Part shown: one piece after another, positions 47,093 to 55,967 of the stretch
How positions within the stretch are numbered: the first letter of the stretch is position 1
How the letters are laid out: every line of letters starts with the position of its first letter
From: Methylobacterium nonmethylotrophicum
GTDB lineage: Bacteria; Pseudomonadota; Alphaproteobacteria; Rhizobiales; Beijerinckiaceae
Reading direction: 5' to 3'
NCBI RefSeq assembly: GCF_004745635.1
Contig: NZ_SRLB01000001.1
Coordinates: 372,001 to 436,000 of the forward strand
DNA length: 64,000 nucleotides
The notes under the pieces: model-generated
Told to the model about the DNA's origin: nothing
Databases searched by the model: none
Seen by the model: only the letters and a program-made list of their open reading frames with translations
Program-made: the position numbers and the translations under genes

Positions 47093-48259
47093 TCAGGACC
47101 TAGGGCGCGGGCGGCGCTCCAGCAGGGGCACCAGCAGGCTCGCCGCCGCGAAGGCGCCGCCGACCGCGCAGAGCGCCGGCCAGCCGCCCGCCGCGAAGGC
47201 CCGCGTCCCGGCCGAGGCGCCGATCGCTCCGCCGGTGAAGATGGCGGTGAACAAGACGGTGTTGATCCGCCCCCGCGCCCCGGGTGCCAGGGCGTAGACC
47301 CGGGTCTGGTTGGCGATCAGCGCGGCGTTGACGCCGATGTCGATGAGCAGGACCCCGACCGCCAGGGCGGCGAGCGAGCGGCCGCCGAGGAGCCCGAACA
47401 CCGCGAAGGCGGCGAGCGTCAGCGCCGCGCCGCCGATCAGCACCGGCCGCGGGCTGCGCGTGTCGGCGAAGCGCCCGGCGATCGGCGCGCATAGCGCGCC
47501 CGCCGCCCCGATCACCCCGAACAGGCCCGCTCCCGCGGGGTCGAGCCCGAAGGGCGGCGCCTCGACGAGGAGCGCGAGCGTGGTCCAGAACGCGTTGAAG
47601 GCGGCGAACAGCAGCGCCTGCGACAGGGCGGCCCGGCGCAAGACCGGCTCGCGCCGCACCAGGTCGAGGATCGACCCCATCAGCGCGCGGTAGCCGAGGC
47701 GCGCGGCGGGCCGCACCTTTGGCAGGCCGAACCAGGCGAGGCCGGCGAACGCCGTCGCGAGGCCGGCCGCGCCGGCGAACACCGCCCGCCAGCCGGCGAA
47801 GGCGCCGACGAAGCCGCTCGCGGTGCGGGCGAGCAGGATGCCCAGCAGCAGCCCGGTCATCACCTGGCCGACGACCCGGCCCCGCACCGCGTCCGGCGCC
47901 AGCTCGGCCGCGAACGGCACCGCCTGCTGCGCCGCCGTCGACAGCACCCCGATCAGGAAGCCCGCCAGCACCAGGACCGGCAGGCTCGTGCTCGCCGCCG
48001 CCAGGACCAGCACGGCGGCGAGCAGCAGGAGCTGGCCGACGATCAGGCTGCGCCGCGGCAGGGCGTCGCCCAGCGGGACGAGGGCGAGGATCCCGAGGCC
48101 GTAGCCGGCGAGCGTCGCGGTCGGCACCAGCACCGAGGCGTCGTGGCCGAAGGCCTGGACCAGGAGGCCGAGCAGGGGCTGGTTGTAGTAGATGTTGGCC
48201 ACCGCCCCGCCGGCGATCAGGCCGAGGCTCAGGCGGGTCGCGGCGGGAAACGGAGGCAT
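47093..48259 (-). CDS. MFS transporter
   Basis: A 388-residue, twelve-helix major facilitator. 'NIYYNQPLLGLLVQAFG' at the start is typical of the YgaY/sugar-efflux or drug-efflux branch; motif A-like 'GYGLGILALVPLGDALPRRS' follows, with 'FLIGVLSTAAQQAVPFAAEL' and a 'GRFADTRSPRPVLIGG' loop in the second half. It likely exports small molecules. The SPL-type gene follows 25 bp downstream on the same strand. Confidence 0.9.
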   Translation of the reverse strand: MPPFPAATRLSLGLIAGGAVANIYYNQPLLGLLVQAFGHDASVLVPTATLAGYGLGILALVPLGDALPRRSLIVGQLLLLAAVLVLAAASTSLPVLVLAGFLIGVLSTAAQQAVPFAAELAPDAVRGRVVGQVMTGLLLGILLARTASGFVGAFAGWRAVFAGAAGLATAFAGLAWFGLPKVRPAARLGYRALMGSILDLVRREPVLRRAALSQALLFAAFNAFWTTLALLVEAPPFGLDPAGAGLFGVIGAAGALCAPIAGRFADTRSPRPVLIGGAALTLAAFAVFGLLGGRSLAALAVGVLLIDIGVNAALIANQTRVYALAPGARGRINTVLFTAIFTGGAIGASAGTRAFAAGGWPALCAVGGAFAAASLLVPLLERRPRPRS

Positions 48260-48683
48260 GACGCGTCCTGCGTGAGCGCGGTCGGGCGGTTCGTGCGGCA
48301 CGAGATAGCGGGTTTTTGCGGTGCCGCACGGGGCAGCCCCGCACGGCGGCCCCGCCCTGCGGACATGACGGAGGCGCATGGGCAGCCGGGGTGAGACGCC
48401 AGGAGACCGCGCCGCGATCACACGCCCGTGAGGCGCCTTCCGCTAGCGGAGATCATCGCCACATGGAGAGGAGGGCAGTCTGAAATACGGGCTTGCTCCG
48501 GCGCGACAGGCGCCGATACTTTTCCTCCGATCGCGATCGATCGGTTCCCTCGTGGGCAGGGCGCATCCCGTTGGGGCGCCCCGCACCCGGCCCGGCCGAT
48601 CGGCTGCGGCGAGGTCGCCTCGGGAACCTTGAGCGGGTACCCATTCCGTCGTCGACGCGGTCCATCGCCTAGGGAGACGGACG
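48260..48683. other. 424-bp gap, nothing convincing
   Basis: It should hold the promoter of the MFS gene (minus) and of the small gene at 48684 (plus). Short frames here have no bias or motif. A GGGAGACGGACG ribosome-binding sequence precedes the plus-strand gene. CGATCGCGATCGATCG near 48530 is a short palindrome-rich stretch of unknown meaning. Confidence 0.4.
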
Positions 48684-48887
48684 ATGTCGCAGTACCGCGT
48701 GCTGTTCGCCAAGCAGATCCTCGGGGTCCCGTTCACCGTCGGGACCGTGGAGATCACCCGCGCCCGGGATCCGGAGCGGGCGGTCCGTGCCGCCGCCCTG
48801 CGCTTCGCCCGCCAGCACGGCGTCGAGGACTGGCGCGAGCGGGCCGACGTGGCCGCCCTCGACGCGGCCACCGCGCCGGCGTCGTGA
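48684..48887 (+). CDS. Small hypothetical protein
   Basis: A 67-residue cytoplasmic protein: 'MSQYRVLFAKQILGVPFTVG' and 'TVEITRARDPERAVRAAALR' with 'FARQHGVEDWRERAD'. It has strong codon bias, an upstream AGGGAGACGG ribosome-binding site and a clear hairpin terminator 34 bp after the stop, so it is probably real. No family is recognised; the beta-beta-alpha-like layout hints at a small DNA-, RNA- or protein-binding fold. Confidence 0.6.
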   Translation: MSQYRVLFAKQILGVPFTVGTVEITRARDPERAVRAAALRFARQHGVEDWRERADVAALDAATAPAS

Positions 48888-48920
48888 CGCCGGCCGGCAC
48901 CCGATAGCGATCGCCCGATG

Positions 48921-48951
48921 CAGCGCCCGATTGCCCCGCGATCGGGCGCTG
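48921..48951 (+). terminator. Hairpin terminator
   Basis: CAGCGCCCGAT / ATCGGGCGCTG, eleven base pairs with a nine-base loop, between the small gene and the DUF1491 gene. There is no T tract. Confidence 0.55.
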
Positions 48952-49001
48952 TCCTATGAGGCACCCGGATACCCGACGCCCTCTCGAGGATCTCCTGCCC
49001 G

Positions 49002-49343
49002 ATGGCCCGCCTGCGCTCCGATTTCTGGGTCGCCGCCCACCTGCGGCGCTGCGCGGTCGAGGGGGTGAGCGCGGTGCAGCGCCGGCGCGGCGCGCCGGAG
49101 GCGGGAGCGATCTTCGTCAAGGTCGACCGCCTCGACGGGCGGGCCGACCTCTACGGCCCGGCGCCCCAGTCCCTGTTCGAGGGCGGCGAGCAGGGCGGAC
49201 GCCGCTTCGAGACCCTGATGCGCGAGGCCCTGCCGCCCGACGTCGAAACCCGGCTCGCCCGCGAGATCCGGTTCGACTCCGATCTGTGGATCATCGAGAT
49301 CGACGACCGCGAAGGCCGGCACTTCCTCGATCTCACCCAGTAG
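49002..49343 (+). CDS. DUF1491 family protein
   Basis: A 113-residue protein. 'LRSDFWVAAHLRRCAVEGVS' at the start, 'GAIFVKVDRLDGRADLYGPA' and 'REIRFDSDLWIIEIDDREGR' (with 'HFLD' at the end) are the conserved parts of DUF1491, a family confined mainly to alphaproteobacteria and of unknown function. Length and start agree with the family. Confidence 0.9.
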   Translation: MARLRSDFWVAAHLRRCAVEGVSAVQRRRGAPEAGAIFVKVDRLDGRADLYGPAPQSLFEGGEQGGRRFETLMREALPPDVETRLAREIRFDSDLWIIEIDDREGRHFLDLTQ

Positions 49344-49505
49344 GCGGGGCATCCCCGTACCGGACGCGCGTCGCGCCCGCTGTCCGCGCTCTCCGGAACG
49401 CGGCATAAGGAAGAGGCGCGACGGCCGTCGCGCGGTGGCATCGGCCGTGCACGCGCCGCGCTTCGTCCCGATCCCGCCTCCCTCCGCCAGGTCGCCACGC
49501 CCGTC

Positions 49506-50708
49506 ATGACGCCGTCCCCCCGTCCCGATCCCAAGGTTCTCCTCGATCCCAAGGACCACCTCGCCACCGAGCTTCTCGCGACGCTCGTGGGCTTCGAGAC
49601 GGTCAGCTCCGCCACGAACCTGCCCCTCGTCGACTTCGTCGAGGCGTATTGCCGCCGCCACGGCGCCGCGGTGGAGCGGGTCGTCGACGGGACGGGCGAG
49701 AAGGCGGCCCTGTGGATCACCGTCGGGCCGGCCGACCGGCCGGGCTACGTCCTCTCCGGCCACAGCGACGTGGTGCAGGTGGAGGGCCAGGACTGGACCC
49801 ACGATCCGTTCCGGCTGACCGAGGTCGACGGGCGCCTCTACGGCCGCGGCACCTCGGACATGAAGGGGTTCCTGGCCGTCTGCCTGGCGCTCCTGCCCGA
49901 GATGGCGGCGGCCCCCCTCGCGCGCCCGCTGCACCTCGCGGTGTCCTACGACGAGGAGGTCGGCTGCCTCGGCGTCCGGCCGCTCATCGCCCATCTCCGC
50001 GCGCGCGGGATCGCGCCGCTCGGCTGCTTCGTCGGCGAGCCGACCGGCATGGCGGTGGTGACCGGCCACAAGGGCAAGTACGGCGCCAAGGTCACCTTCC
50101 GGGGGCGGGCCTGCCACTCGGCGCTGGCGCCGGCCGGCGTCAACGCCGTCGAGTACGCGGCCCGCTTCATCGATCGGGTGCGGCTGACCGCCGAGGGGCT
50201 CGCCCGCGACGGCGCCCGGGACGACCTCTACGACGTGCCGCACACGACGGGGCTCACCGCCCTGGTGCAGGGCGGCACCGCGCTCAACATCGTGCCGGAC
50301 CGCTGCACCGTCGGGTTCGAGTTCCGGGCGATCGCCGCGGACGACCCGCGCGGCCTCGCCGATGCGGTGCTGGCCTACGCGAACGACGTGCTGGTGCCGG
50401 AGATGCAGGCGCGCGACCCCGCCTGCGGCATCGCGGTCGAGCCGGTGATCGACTATCCGGGCCTCGACATCGCCCCGGACGCGCCCCTTGTCACCCTGGC
50501 CAAGCGGCTCGCCGGCCGCAACGGCCACGCCAAGGTGTCGTACGGCACCGAGGCCGGCCTGTTCCAGAGCCTCGGCGGCATCCCCTCGGTGGTCATCGGC
50601 CCCGGCGACATCGCCCGCGCCCACAAGGCCGACGAGTACGTCGAGACGGCGGAGCTGGCCGAGTGCGCGGGCTTCGTGCGCCGGCTGATCGCGGAGAGCT
50701 GCGCGTGA
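49506..50708 (+). CDS. argE: Acetylornithine deacetylase
   Basis: A 400-residue M20 metallohydrolase. Metal and catalytic residues are seen in 'SGHSDVVQVEGQDWTHDPF' (His, Asp), 'RGTSDMKGFLAVCLALL' (Asp), 'YDEEVGCLGVRPLI' (Glu-Glu), 'GEPTGM' and 'GDIARAHKADEYVE' (His). 'HTTGLTALVQGGTALNIVPD' is the dimerisation-domain segment. It removes the acetyl group from N-acetylornithine in arginine synthesis; many alphaproteobacteria also have ArgJ, so this may be an alternative or a related deacylase. It stands alone, with no other arg genes. Confidence 0.88.
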   Translation: MTPSPRPDPKVLLDPKDHLATELLATLVGFETVSSATNLPLVDFVEAYCRRHGAAVERVVDGTGEKAALWITVGPADRPGYVLSGHSDVVQVEGQDWTHDPFRLTEVDGRLYGRGTSDMKGFLAVCLALLPEMAAAPLARPLHLAVSYDEEVGCLGVRPLIAHLRARGIAPLGCFVGEPTGMAVVTGHKGKYGAKVTFRGRACHSALAPAGVNAVEYAARFIDRVRLTAEGLARDGARDDLYDVPHTTGLTALVQGGTALNIVPDRCTVGFEFRAIAADDPRGLADAVLAYANDVLVPEMQARDPACGIAVEPVIDYPGLDIAPDAPLVTLAKRLAGRNGHAKVSYGTEAGLFQSLGGIPSVVIGPGDIARAHKADEYVETAELAECAGFVRRLIAESCA

Positions 50709-50836
50709 GCAGCCCGGCGCGGCGCGATGCGGCTCAGGCTCCCGTTCTCGCACCATGATCGCCGCCGGAGCGGTCCCCGCTTCGGCACCGGTCGCGCGAG
50801 ACCGGCGGATCATGATTGGAACGGCGCGGGGCGTTC

Positions 50837-51094
50837 TCAGCGCCGCGAGGCGAGCTCGCCCATCCGGGCGGCGCGGCCCTGCTCGACGTGCCAGCGCGCC
50901 TCGGCGACCTGCCGGCGCAGGCTGTTGCGGCGCCAGAGATGGTACAGGCGGAAGGGGTGGGGCGCGGCGCCGGCCCGCACCTCGTGGTGGCGCAGCCGGC
51001 GCAGCAGGCCCGGCAGGCAGGCGCCCGCCGCCTCGCCGGTGGCGATGTCGCCGAGGCGGACCTGGCGCAGCAATTCGGCCCGGTAATCCTCCAC
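50837..51094 (-). CDS. Small hypothetical protein
   Basis: An 85-residue, Arg-rich, helical protein from a GTG start: 'VEDYRAELLRQVRLGDIATG' ... 'LRRNSLRRQVAEARWHVEQG'. The start is chosen because the frame upstream is poor. It has no cysteine motif or signal. It may be a small regulator or a structural protein; no family is recognised. It is convergent with argE. Confidence 0.5.
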   Translation of the reverse strand: MEDYRAELLRQVRLGDIATGEAAGACLPGLLRRLRHHEVRAGAAPHPFRLYHLWRRNSLRRQVAEARWHVEQGRAARMGELASRR

Positions 51095-51533
51095 GCCCGA
51101 TCCCCCCCTCACCGTCCGGCCGAGGCCATCTCCGCCGAGGACGCCTGAACGAGATGCCGCCGTCCCGCCCGCGACGGACCCCGCGCGGCGTCGAGGACGT
51201 ATGGGCAGGATGGGAAGGATCCGGGCCGGTGGCAACGCGGCATCGTCGCCCGTCGGGTGCCTCTCACGGCGGCCTCGTCGCCCTCCGGGCGTGCGGGCGG
51301 CCGCGGGGCCTTGCGCGCAAAAAGAGGCCCTGCCGGCGGGAGCGAGCAGGGCGGTGAAGTCGACTTGGGGGCCTCAGCAACATCCCCGCTGGTCGTCCAC
51401 CCGGTCGAGACCGGGCCAACAGGGACGGTCGGGCAAGAATTGCCGCAACACTTGCAAGGTTGCTTCGCTTTCGCGCGCCGATCCATCACTTATGTGAAGA
51501 TCCACGGCGCGCAGCGATCGTCGTGGAGGGCAG
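51095..51533. other. 440-bp gap with a minus-strand terminator
   Basis: Besides the terminator at 51319-51352, no good gene was found. A minus-strand frame (51109-51489) starting with a Cys-rich stretch (QPCKCCGNSCPTV) runs through the terminator hairpin and has no family features, so it is not annotated. Confidence 0.4.
51319..51352 (-). terminator. Rho-independent terminator of the Crp-like gene
   Basis: On the minus strand GCCCTGC ... GCAGGGC (seven-base-pair stem, 12-base loop) is followed directly by CTCTTTTT. This is the only hairpin with a proper T tract found in the window. It lies about 180 bp after the Crp-like gene. Confidence 0.6.
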
Positions 51534-52283
51534 TCAGGCGCCTTGGCCGCCGCCGTAATCGGCGACCGAGCGGAGGGCCGGCACGTCGCGCAGGGTGATC
51601 GCGGTCGCGCGCTGCTCGATCAGGCCGTCCCGGCGCAGCTGCTGCATCGTGCGGTTCATGTGCACCACGCTCAAGCCGAGGGCATCGGCCAGGACCTCCT
51701 GGGTGATCGGGAAGGTGAAGCGGTTGTCCTGCACCCGGTCCACCGCCGCGAGGCGCTCGCGCAGCTCGAGCAGGAAGTGGGCGACGCGCTCGTAGGCGGT
51801 CTGGCGGCCGAGGCGAACCACCTGGTTGACGAGCCACAGCTCCTCCATCTCCCGCGCCTGCCGCAGCGCCGCCGCGAGGCCCGTCTCGCCCTCCGGCGAG
51901 GTCCCGGACGACGCGGCGCGCTCGCGCAGGCAGCCGGCCTCGCTCACCTGGGCGGGCGTCAGGGTGGTCACGGAGCCGTAGGGCAGCGGGCGCCGGCGCT
52001 CGCCGATGCCGATCAGGTCGCCGGGCAGCAGCACCACGATGATCTGGCGCCGTCCATCGGCCAGGAAGCGCTGGCGGCAGGCCCAGCCCTCCACCAGCAC
52101 CTGCGGGCGCGGCGCCGCCTCGCCGTCGCGGGCGAGTTCGGTGCGGGCCGGCACCAGCGCCGGACGGGCGGTGATCTGCCGCAGCAGCGCCTCGTCGTCG
52201 GGGTTCAGGGGCGCGTAGCCGGACAGCCGGCGCGCCACGGCGTCCGGCCCGGCGGGCACGTGGGCGAGGGGTTCAACCGGCAT
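51534..52283 (-). CDS. Crp/Fnr family transcriptional regulator
   Basis: A 249-residue regulator: a cNMP-binding-like beta-roll (~20-130; 'RPQVLVEGWACRQRFLADGR', 'IIVVLLPGDLIGIG') and a C-terminal Crp-type HTH ('FTFPITQEVLADALGLSVVH', 'MNRTMQQLRRDGLI'). There is no Fnr-type cysteine cluster, and the phosphate-binding Arg-Ser of CRP is missing, so the ligand is unclear. It overlaps the HWE-kinase stop by 11 bases, suggesting joint expression. In related bacteria such pairs act in stress or light signalling. Confidence 0.88.
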   Translation of the reverse strand: MPVEPLAHVPAGPDAVARRLSGYAPLNPDDEALLRQITARPALVPARTELARDGEAAPRPQVLVEGWACRQRFLADGRRQIIVVLLPGDLIGIGERRRPLPYGSVTTLTPAQVSEAGCLRERAASSGTSPEGETGLAAALRQAREMEELWLVNQVVRLGRQTAYERVAHFLLELRERLAAVDRVQDNRFTFPITQEVLADALGLSVVHMNRTMQQLRRDGLIEQRATAITLRDVPALRSVADYGGGQGA

Positions 52284-55200
52284 CGTCGGCCTCCGCGGGC
52301 GGATCGCCGGGCGGGCGCGAGGCGCCGAGCGGCAGCTCGATGACGCAGCGCACGCCGCCCGGGCGGTATTCCAGGGCGGTCGTGGCGCCGAACTCGTAGA
52401 CCAGGCCCTGCTCGATCAGCTCGCGCCCGAAGCCGCGGCGGGTCGGTGCGGCCGCGAGCAGCGTGACACCGCTCTCCTGCCATTCGAGCCGCAGGCGCCG
52501 CTCGGCGCCCACGCCGTAGAGGCGCCACCCGATGGCGATCCGCCCCTCGGGCCGGGCGAGCGCGCCGTACTTGATCGCGTTGGTGACGAGCTCGTGCAGC
52601 ACGAGGCCCAGGGTCTCGGCGGTCTTCTGCGGCAGCCGCACCTCGGGACCGTCGAGGGTCACCTGGCCCCCGTCGCGCACCGCGTGGGACAGCACCTCCT
52701 CGCCGATCAGCTCGGCGAGGTCGGTGGCGGCGTCCGGGCTGCGGGTCAGGATGTTCTGGGTGCGGGCCAGCGCCCCGAGCCGGCCGTCGAAATGCATCAC
52801 GAAATCGGCGAGCGAGCCCGTGCCCTCGGCGGTACGGTTGGCGACCGACCGCACCACCGCCAGGATGTTCTTCACCCGATGCTGCAGCTCGGTGAGCAGC
52901 AGGCGCTGGCGGTCCTCGGCCATCCGCCGCTCGTGGCTGTCGGTGCAGGAGCCGAACCAGGTGACCGCGCCGCCATCCGGGTCGGCCGTCGGCTCGGCCC
53001 GGGCGGTGAACCAGCGATAGGTGCCGGAAGCCGCCCGGATGCGGAACTCGTGCTCGAACGCCTCGCTGCTGGCGACCGCCCGCTGCCAGCGGCGCTGGTT
53101 CTCCTCCACGTCGTCCGGGTGCACCACCGACATCCAGCCGAGGCCCAGCGCCCGTCCGTCCTCGAGACCGGTATGCTCGTAGAAGCGCGAATTGACGTAG
53201 AGCCAGTTGAGCTCCGCGTCGGCGGTGAACAGGAAGGCCGGGACGATGCGCTCCATCCGGCGGAAGCGCTCCTGGCTCTCGCGCAGGGCCCGCTCGGCCC
53301 GGGCCGTGGCGGTGATGTCCAGGAAGGTGATGACGACGCCGGCGATGAAGTTGTCGATCGACCGGTAGGGCAGCACCCGGGCGAGGTAGCGCGAGCCGGT
53401 CTCCGGGTTGCCGACCTCGCGCTCGATGGTGCCGAGCGTGCGCAGCACCTTGCGCACGTCGCCGGGCAGCTCGGGATAGAGGATGCGCGCCGCGATGTGG
53501 GTGATCGGCCGGCCGAGGTCGGACTCGATCAGGTGGAAGATGTCGGTCACCGCCGGGGTGAAGTTCTTCACCCGGAACTCGTTGTCGAGGAACACCGTGG
53601 CGATCTGGGTGCTCTCGAGCAGGTTCTTGAGGTCGCTGTTGGCGCGGCCCAGGTCGTTGACCCGGTGGCCGAGCTCGCCGTTGACGGTCTGCAGCTCCTC
53701 GTTGACGGATTGCAGCTCCTCCTTCGAGGTCTCGAGCTCCTCGTTGGCGGATTGCAGCTCCTCGTTGATCGACTGGTACTCCTCGTTGGAGGATTTCAGC
53801 TCCTCGTTGGTGCTCTCCAGCTCCTCGATCGTGGCCTGCAGGCGCTCGCGGGTCAGGCGCAGCTCGCTCTCGAGGCGCTGCACGTGCTCGTCGCGCAGGA
53901 AGGTCGGGGTCGGCTCCTCGGTACCGTCGCCGTCGAGGGTCTCGCCCTCCTGGAACAGGACGACGAAGCTCGGCGGGCCGTCGGTCCCGGGCACCGGCTC
54001 GACCACCAGGGTGACGAGGCGCCGCTCGCCGTTGGTGCCCATGGCGGTGCGCTCGGCCTTCACGGTCCGGTGCTCGGCGCCCGCCTTCAGCAGGGCGGCG
54101 CGCAGGTCGAGACGCAGGTCGCGGTGGACGAGGTTGAGCAGGTTGAGGCTCGCCGCTCCCGTCGCCGGGTCGATGTAGCGCCCGGTGCGGCCGGAGAAGT
54201 GCAGGACGTCGTAGGCCTCGTCGACCACCACGTAGGCCGGGGCGTAGCGCTCCGCCACCCGCTCGGCCCGGCGGGCGAGGCTGCTCTCGATCGCCCGCGG
54301 CCGCAAGGCGCCGCCGCCTTCCGCCTGGCGCCGGTCGGCCACCACCGTGAGGGGGAACTCGGGCAGGACCCGGGTGGCGCTCTCGAGGCGCCGGAAGATG
54401 CGGTAGCGCCGGTCGACCGGGGAAAACAGCTTGGCGTGCCGGGTGACGTTCTCGGAATTGCCCAGGAACAGGAACCCGCCCGCCCGCAGGGCGAAGTGGA
54501 ACAGCGGGATGACCCGGTTCTGCAGGTCGCCGTTGAGGTAGATGAGGAGGTTGCGGCAGGAGACGAGGTCGAGGCGCGAGAACGGAGCGTCCTTGATCAC
54601 GTTGTGCTGCGAGAAGATGCACATCTCCCGCAGCTCCTTGACGACGCAGTAGGTCGCGCCCTCCTTGACGAACCAGCGGCCGAGGCGGTCGGGACGGACC
54701 TGGCGGGCCACCGCCTCGGTGTAGCGCCCGACCCGGGCGGAGGCCAGCGCCCGCCCGTCGATGTCGGTGGCGAAGATCTGGACCTGCGGCACCACGTCGA
54801 GCTTGGCCATGTGCTCGCGCATCAGGATGCCGATCGAGTAGGCCTCCTCCCCGGTGGCGCAGCCGAGCACCCAGACCCGGACCTGGTCGCCCGAGCCCTT
54901 GCCGGAGAAGAGCCGCGGGATCACCTCGGTCTCGAGCAGCTCGAACTCCCGGTGGTCGCGGAAGAACTGCGTCACCCCGATCAACAGGTCGTTGAACAGG
55001 TTCTGCACCTCGTCCGGATCGGTGCGCAGGAACTCGACATAGGCCTCGACGGACTCGATCTGCACGACCTGCATCCGCCGGTGGACGCGGCGCAGGAAGG
55101 TGTTCTGCTTGTAGCCGTGGAAGTCGTGCCCGGTCTTGTTGCGCAGGATGGTGGCGATGCGGATCAGCGCCTCGCCGGCGATCTCGGCTTCCGCGTTCCG

Positions 55201-55905
55201 CTCGGCGTCGGTTCCGCGGCCGAGATGGCGGGCATAGGCCAGGATCCGGTCCGCCATCTGCTCGGGGGACACGACGTGGTCGGCGAGCGCCGCGGCGCTG
55301 CTGGCGGAGGGACCCTCGTCGCCGTGGGGCTCGGCGAGCGTCAGGCCGCCCGCCTCCTTGACGGCGGTGACCCCGAGGGTGCCGTCGCTGCCGGTTCCGG
55401 CGAGCACCACCGCCACGGCCCCGGCGCCCCGATCCTCGCCCAGGGCCACCAGGAAGGTGTCGAGGCTGCCCCGTCCGTTGGCATCGCCCGGCCCCCCGAG
55501 GCGGAACCGCCCCTGGGCCAGGGTCACGATGCCCTCCTCGGGCAGGAGGTAGATCCGGCCGGGCTCGACCGCGGCGCCCTCCTCGACCGGGGCCGGCGCG
55601 AGGGTCGAGGCCCGCGACAGGACCGTGCGCCAGCGTGCCGCGTCGAAGGTCTCGCGCTGCTGGAGCGCCACCACGACGGCGACGTCCGGCATCTCCGGGA
55701 GATGGGCGAGGAAGCGTTCGAGGGACTCGACCGCCATCCCCGACGCGCCGACGCCGACCACCACCAGCCGCTCCGGCGACCGTCCCCTCTCCCTGCCCCC
55801 CTCCCGGGGGGCTCCCGATTCCGCGCGGGTCTTCCTGGCCAAGAGGGATCGTCTCCGGTGTCTGGCGGCGGACGGTGAGCGTTTACCGTTCACGATGATA
55901 CGCAT
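52273..55905 (-). CDS. CheB-CheR-PAS-HWE histidine kinase fusion
   Basis: A 1210-residue signalling protein. CheB-like methylesterase domain (~47-230; Ser in 'VGVGASGMAV', Asp in 'VLAGTGSDGTLGV'), CheR methyltransferase (~245-505; 'VWVLGCATGEEAYSIGIL'), a PAS-like region (~540-660), a coiled coil of heptads (STNEELKSSNEEYQSINEEL, ~680-750), two PAS domains (~755-870, ~880-1000), and an HWE/HisKA_2 kinase (LQHRVKNILAVVRSV, ~1000). In the CheB part the catalytic His of the usual VVQHL is replaced (VVVALQQ), so esterase activity is doubtful. No response regulator is beside it. Start at 55905. Confidence 0.92.
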   Translation of the reverse strand: MRIIVNGKRSPSAARHRRRSLLARKTRAESGAPREGGRERGRSPERLVVVGVGASGMAVESLERFLAHLPEMPDVAVVVALQQRETFDAARWRTVLSRASTLAPAPVEEGAAVEPGRIYLLPEEGIVTLAQGRFRLGGPGDANGRGSLDTFLVALGEDRGAGAVAVVLAGTGSDGTLGVTAVKEAGGLTLAEPHGDEGPSASSAAALADHVVSPEQMADRILAYARHLGRGTDAERNAEAEIAGEALIRIATILRNKTGHDFHGYKQNTFLRRVHRRMQVVQIESVEAYVEFLRTDPDEVQNLFNDLLIGVTQFFRDHREFELLETEVIPRLFSGKGSGDQVRVWVLGCATGEEAYSIGILMREHMAKLDVVPQVQIFATDIDGRALASARVGRYTEAVARQVRPDRLGRWFVKEGATYCVVKELREMCIFSQHNVIKDAPFSRLDLVSCRNLLIYLNGDLQNRVIPLFHFALRAGGFLFLGNSENVTRHAKLFSPVDRRYRIFRRLESATRVLPEFPLTVVADRRQAEGGGALRPRAIESSLARRAERVAERYAPAYVVVDEAYDVLHFSGRTGRYIDPATGAASLNLLNLVHRDLRLDLRAALLKAGAEHRTVKAERTAMGTNGERRLVTLVVEPVPGTDGPPSFVVLFQEGETLDGDGTEEPTPTFLRDEHVQRLESELRLTRERLQATIEELESTNEELKSSNEEYQSINEELQSANEELETSKEELQSVNEELQTVNGELGHRVNDLGRANSDLKNLLESTQIATVFLDNEFRVKNFTPAVTDIFHLIESDLGRPITHIAARILYPELPGDVRKVLRTLGTIEREVGNPETGSRYLARVLPYRSIDNFIAGVVITFLDITATARAERALRESQERFRRMERIVPAFLFTADAELNWLYVNSRFYEHTGLEDGRALGLGWMSVVHPDDVEENQRRWQRAVASSEAFEHEFRIRAASGTYRWFTARAEPTADPDGGAVTWFGSCTDSHERRMAEDRQRLLLTELQHRVKNILAVVRSVANRTAEGTGSLADFVMHFDGRLGALARTQNILTRSPDAATDLAELIGEEVLSHAVRDGGQVTLDGPEVRLPQKTAETLGLVLHELVTNAIKYGALARPEGRIAIGWRLYGVGAERRLRLEWQESGVTLLAAAPTRRGFGRELIEQGLVYEFGATTALEYRPGGVRCVIELPLGASRPPGDPPAEADDAG

Positions 55906-55967
55906 CCAGGACAGTGCTGTCAGGCCGAGGCGCGACGATCCCCGACTTTCGTCCGGGGGCCCTTGCG

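Noticed and set aside
50705-50836. Imperfect inverted repeat after argE (ATGATCGCCGCCGG and CCGGCGGATCATGAT)
   Set aside because: The arms have a mismatch and a gap, and the region is short; it may be a weak terminator but the evidence is thin.
51109-51489. Cys-rich minus-strand frame starting with QPCKCCGNSC
   Set aside because: It runs through a T-tract terminator, lacks a ribosome-binding site and a recognisable family, and is likely chance.
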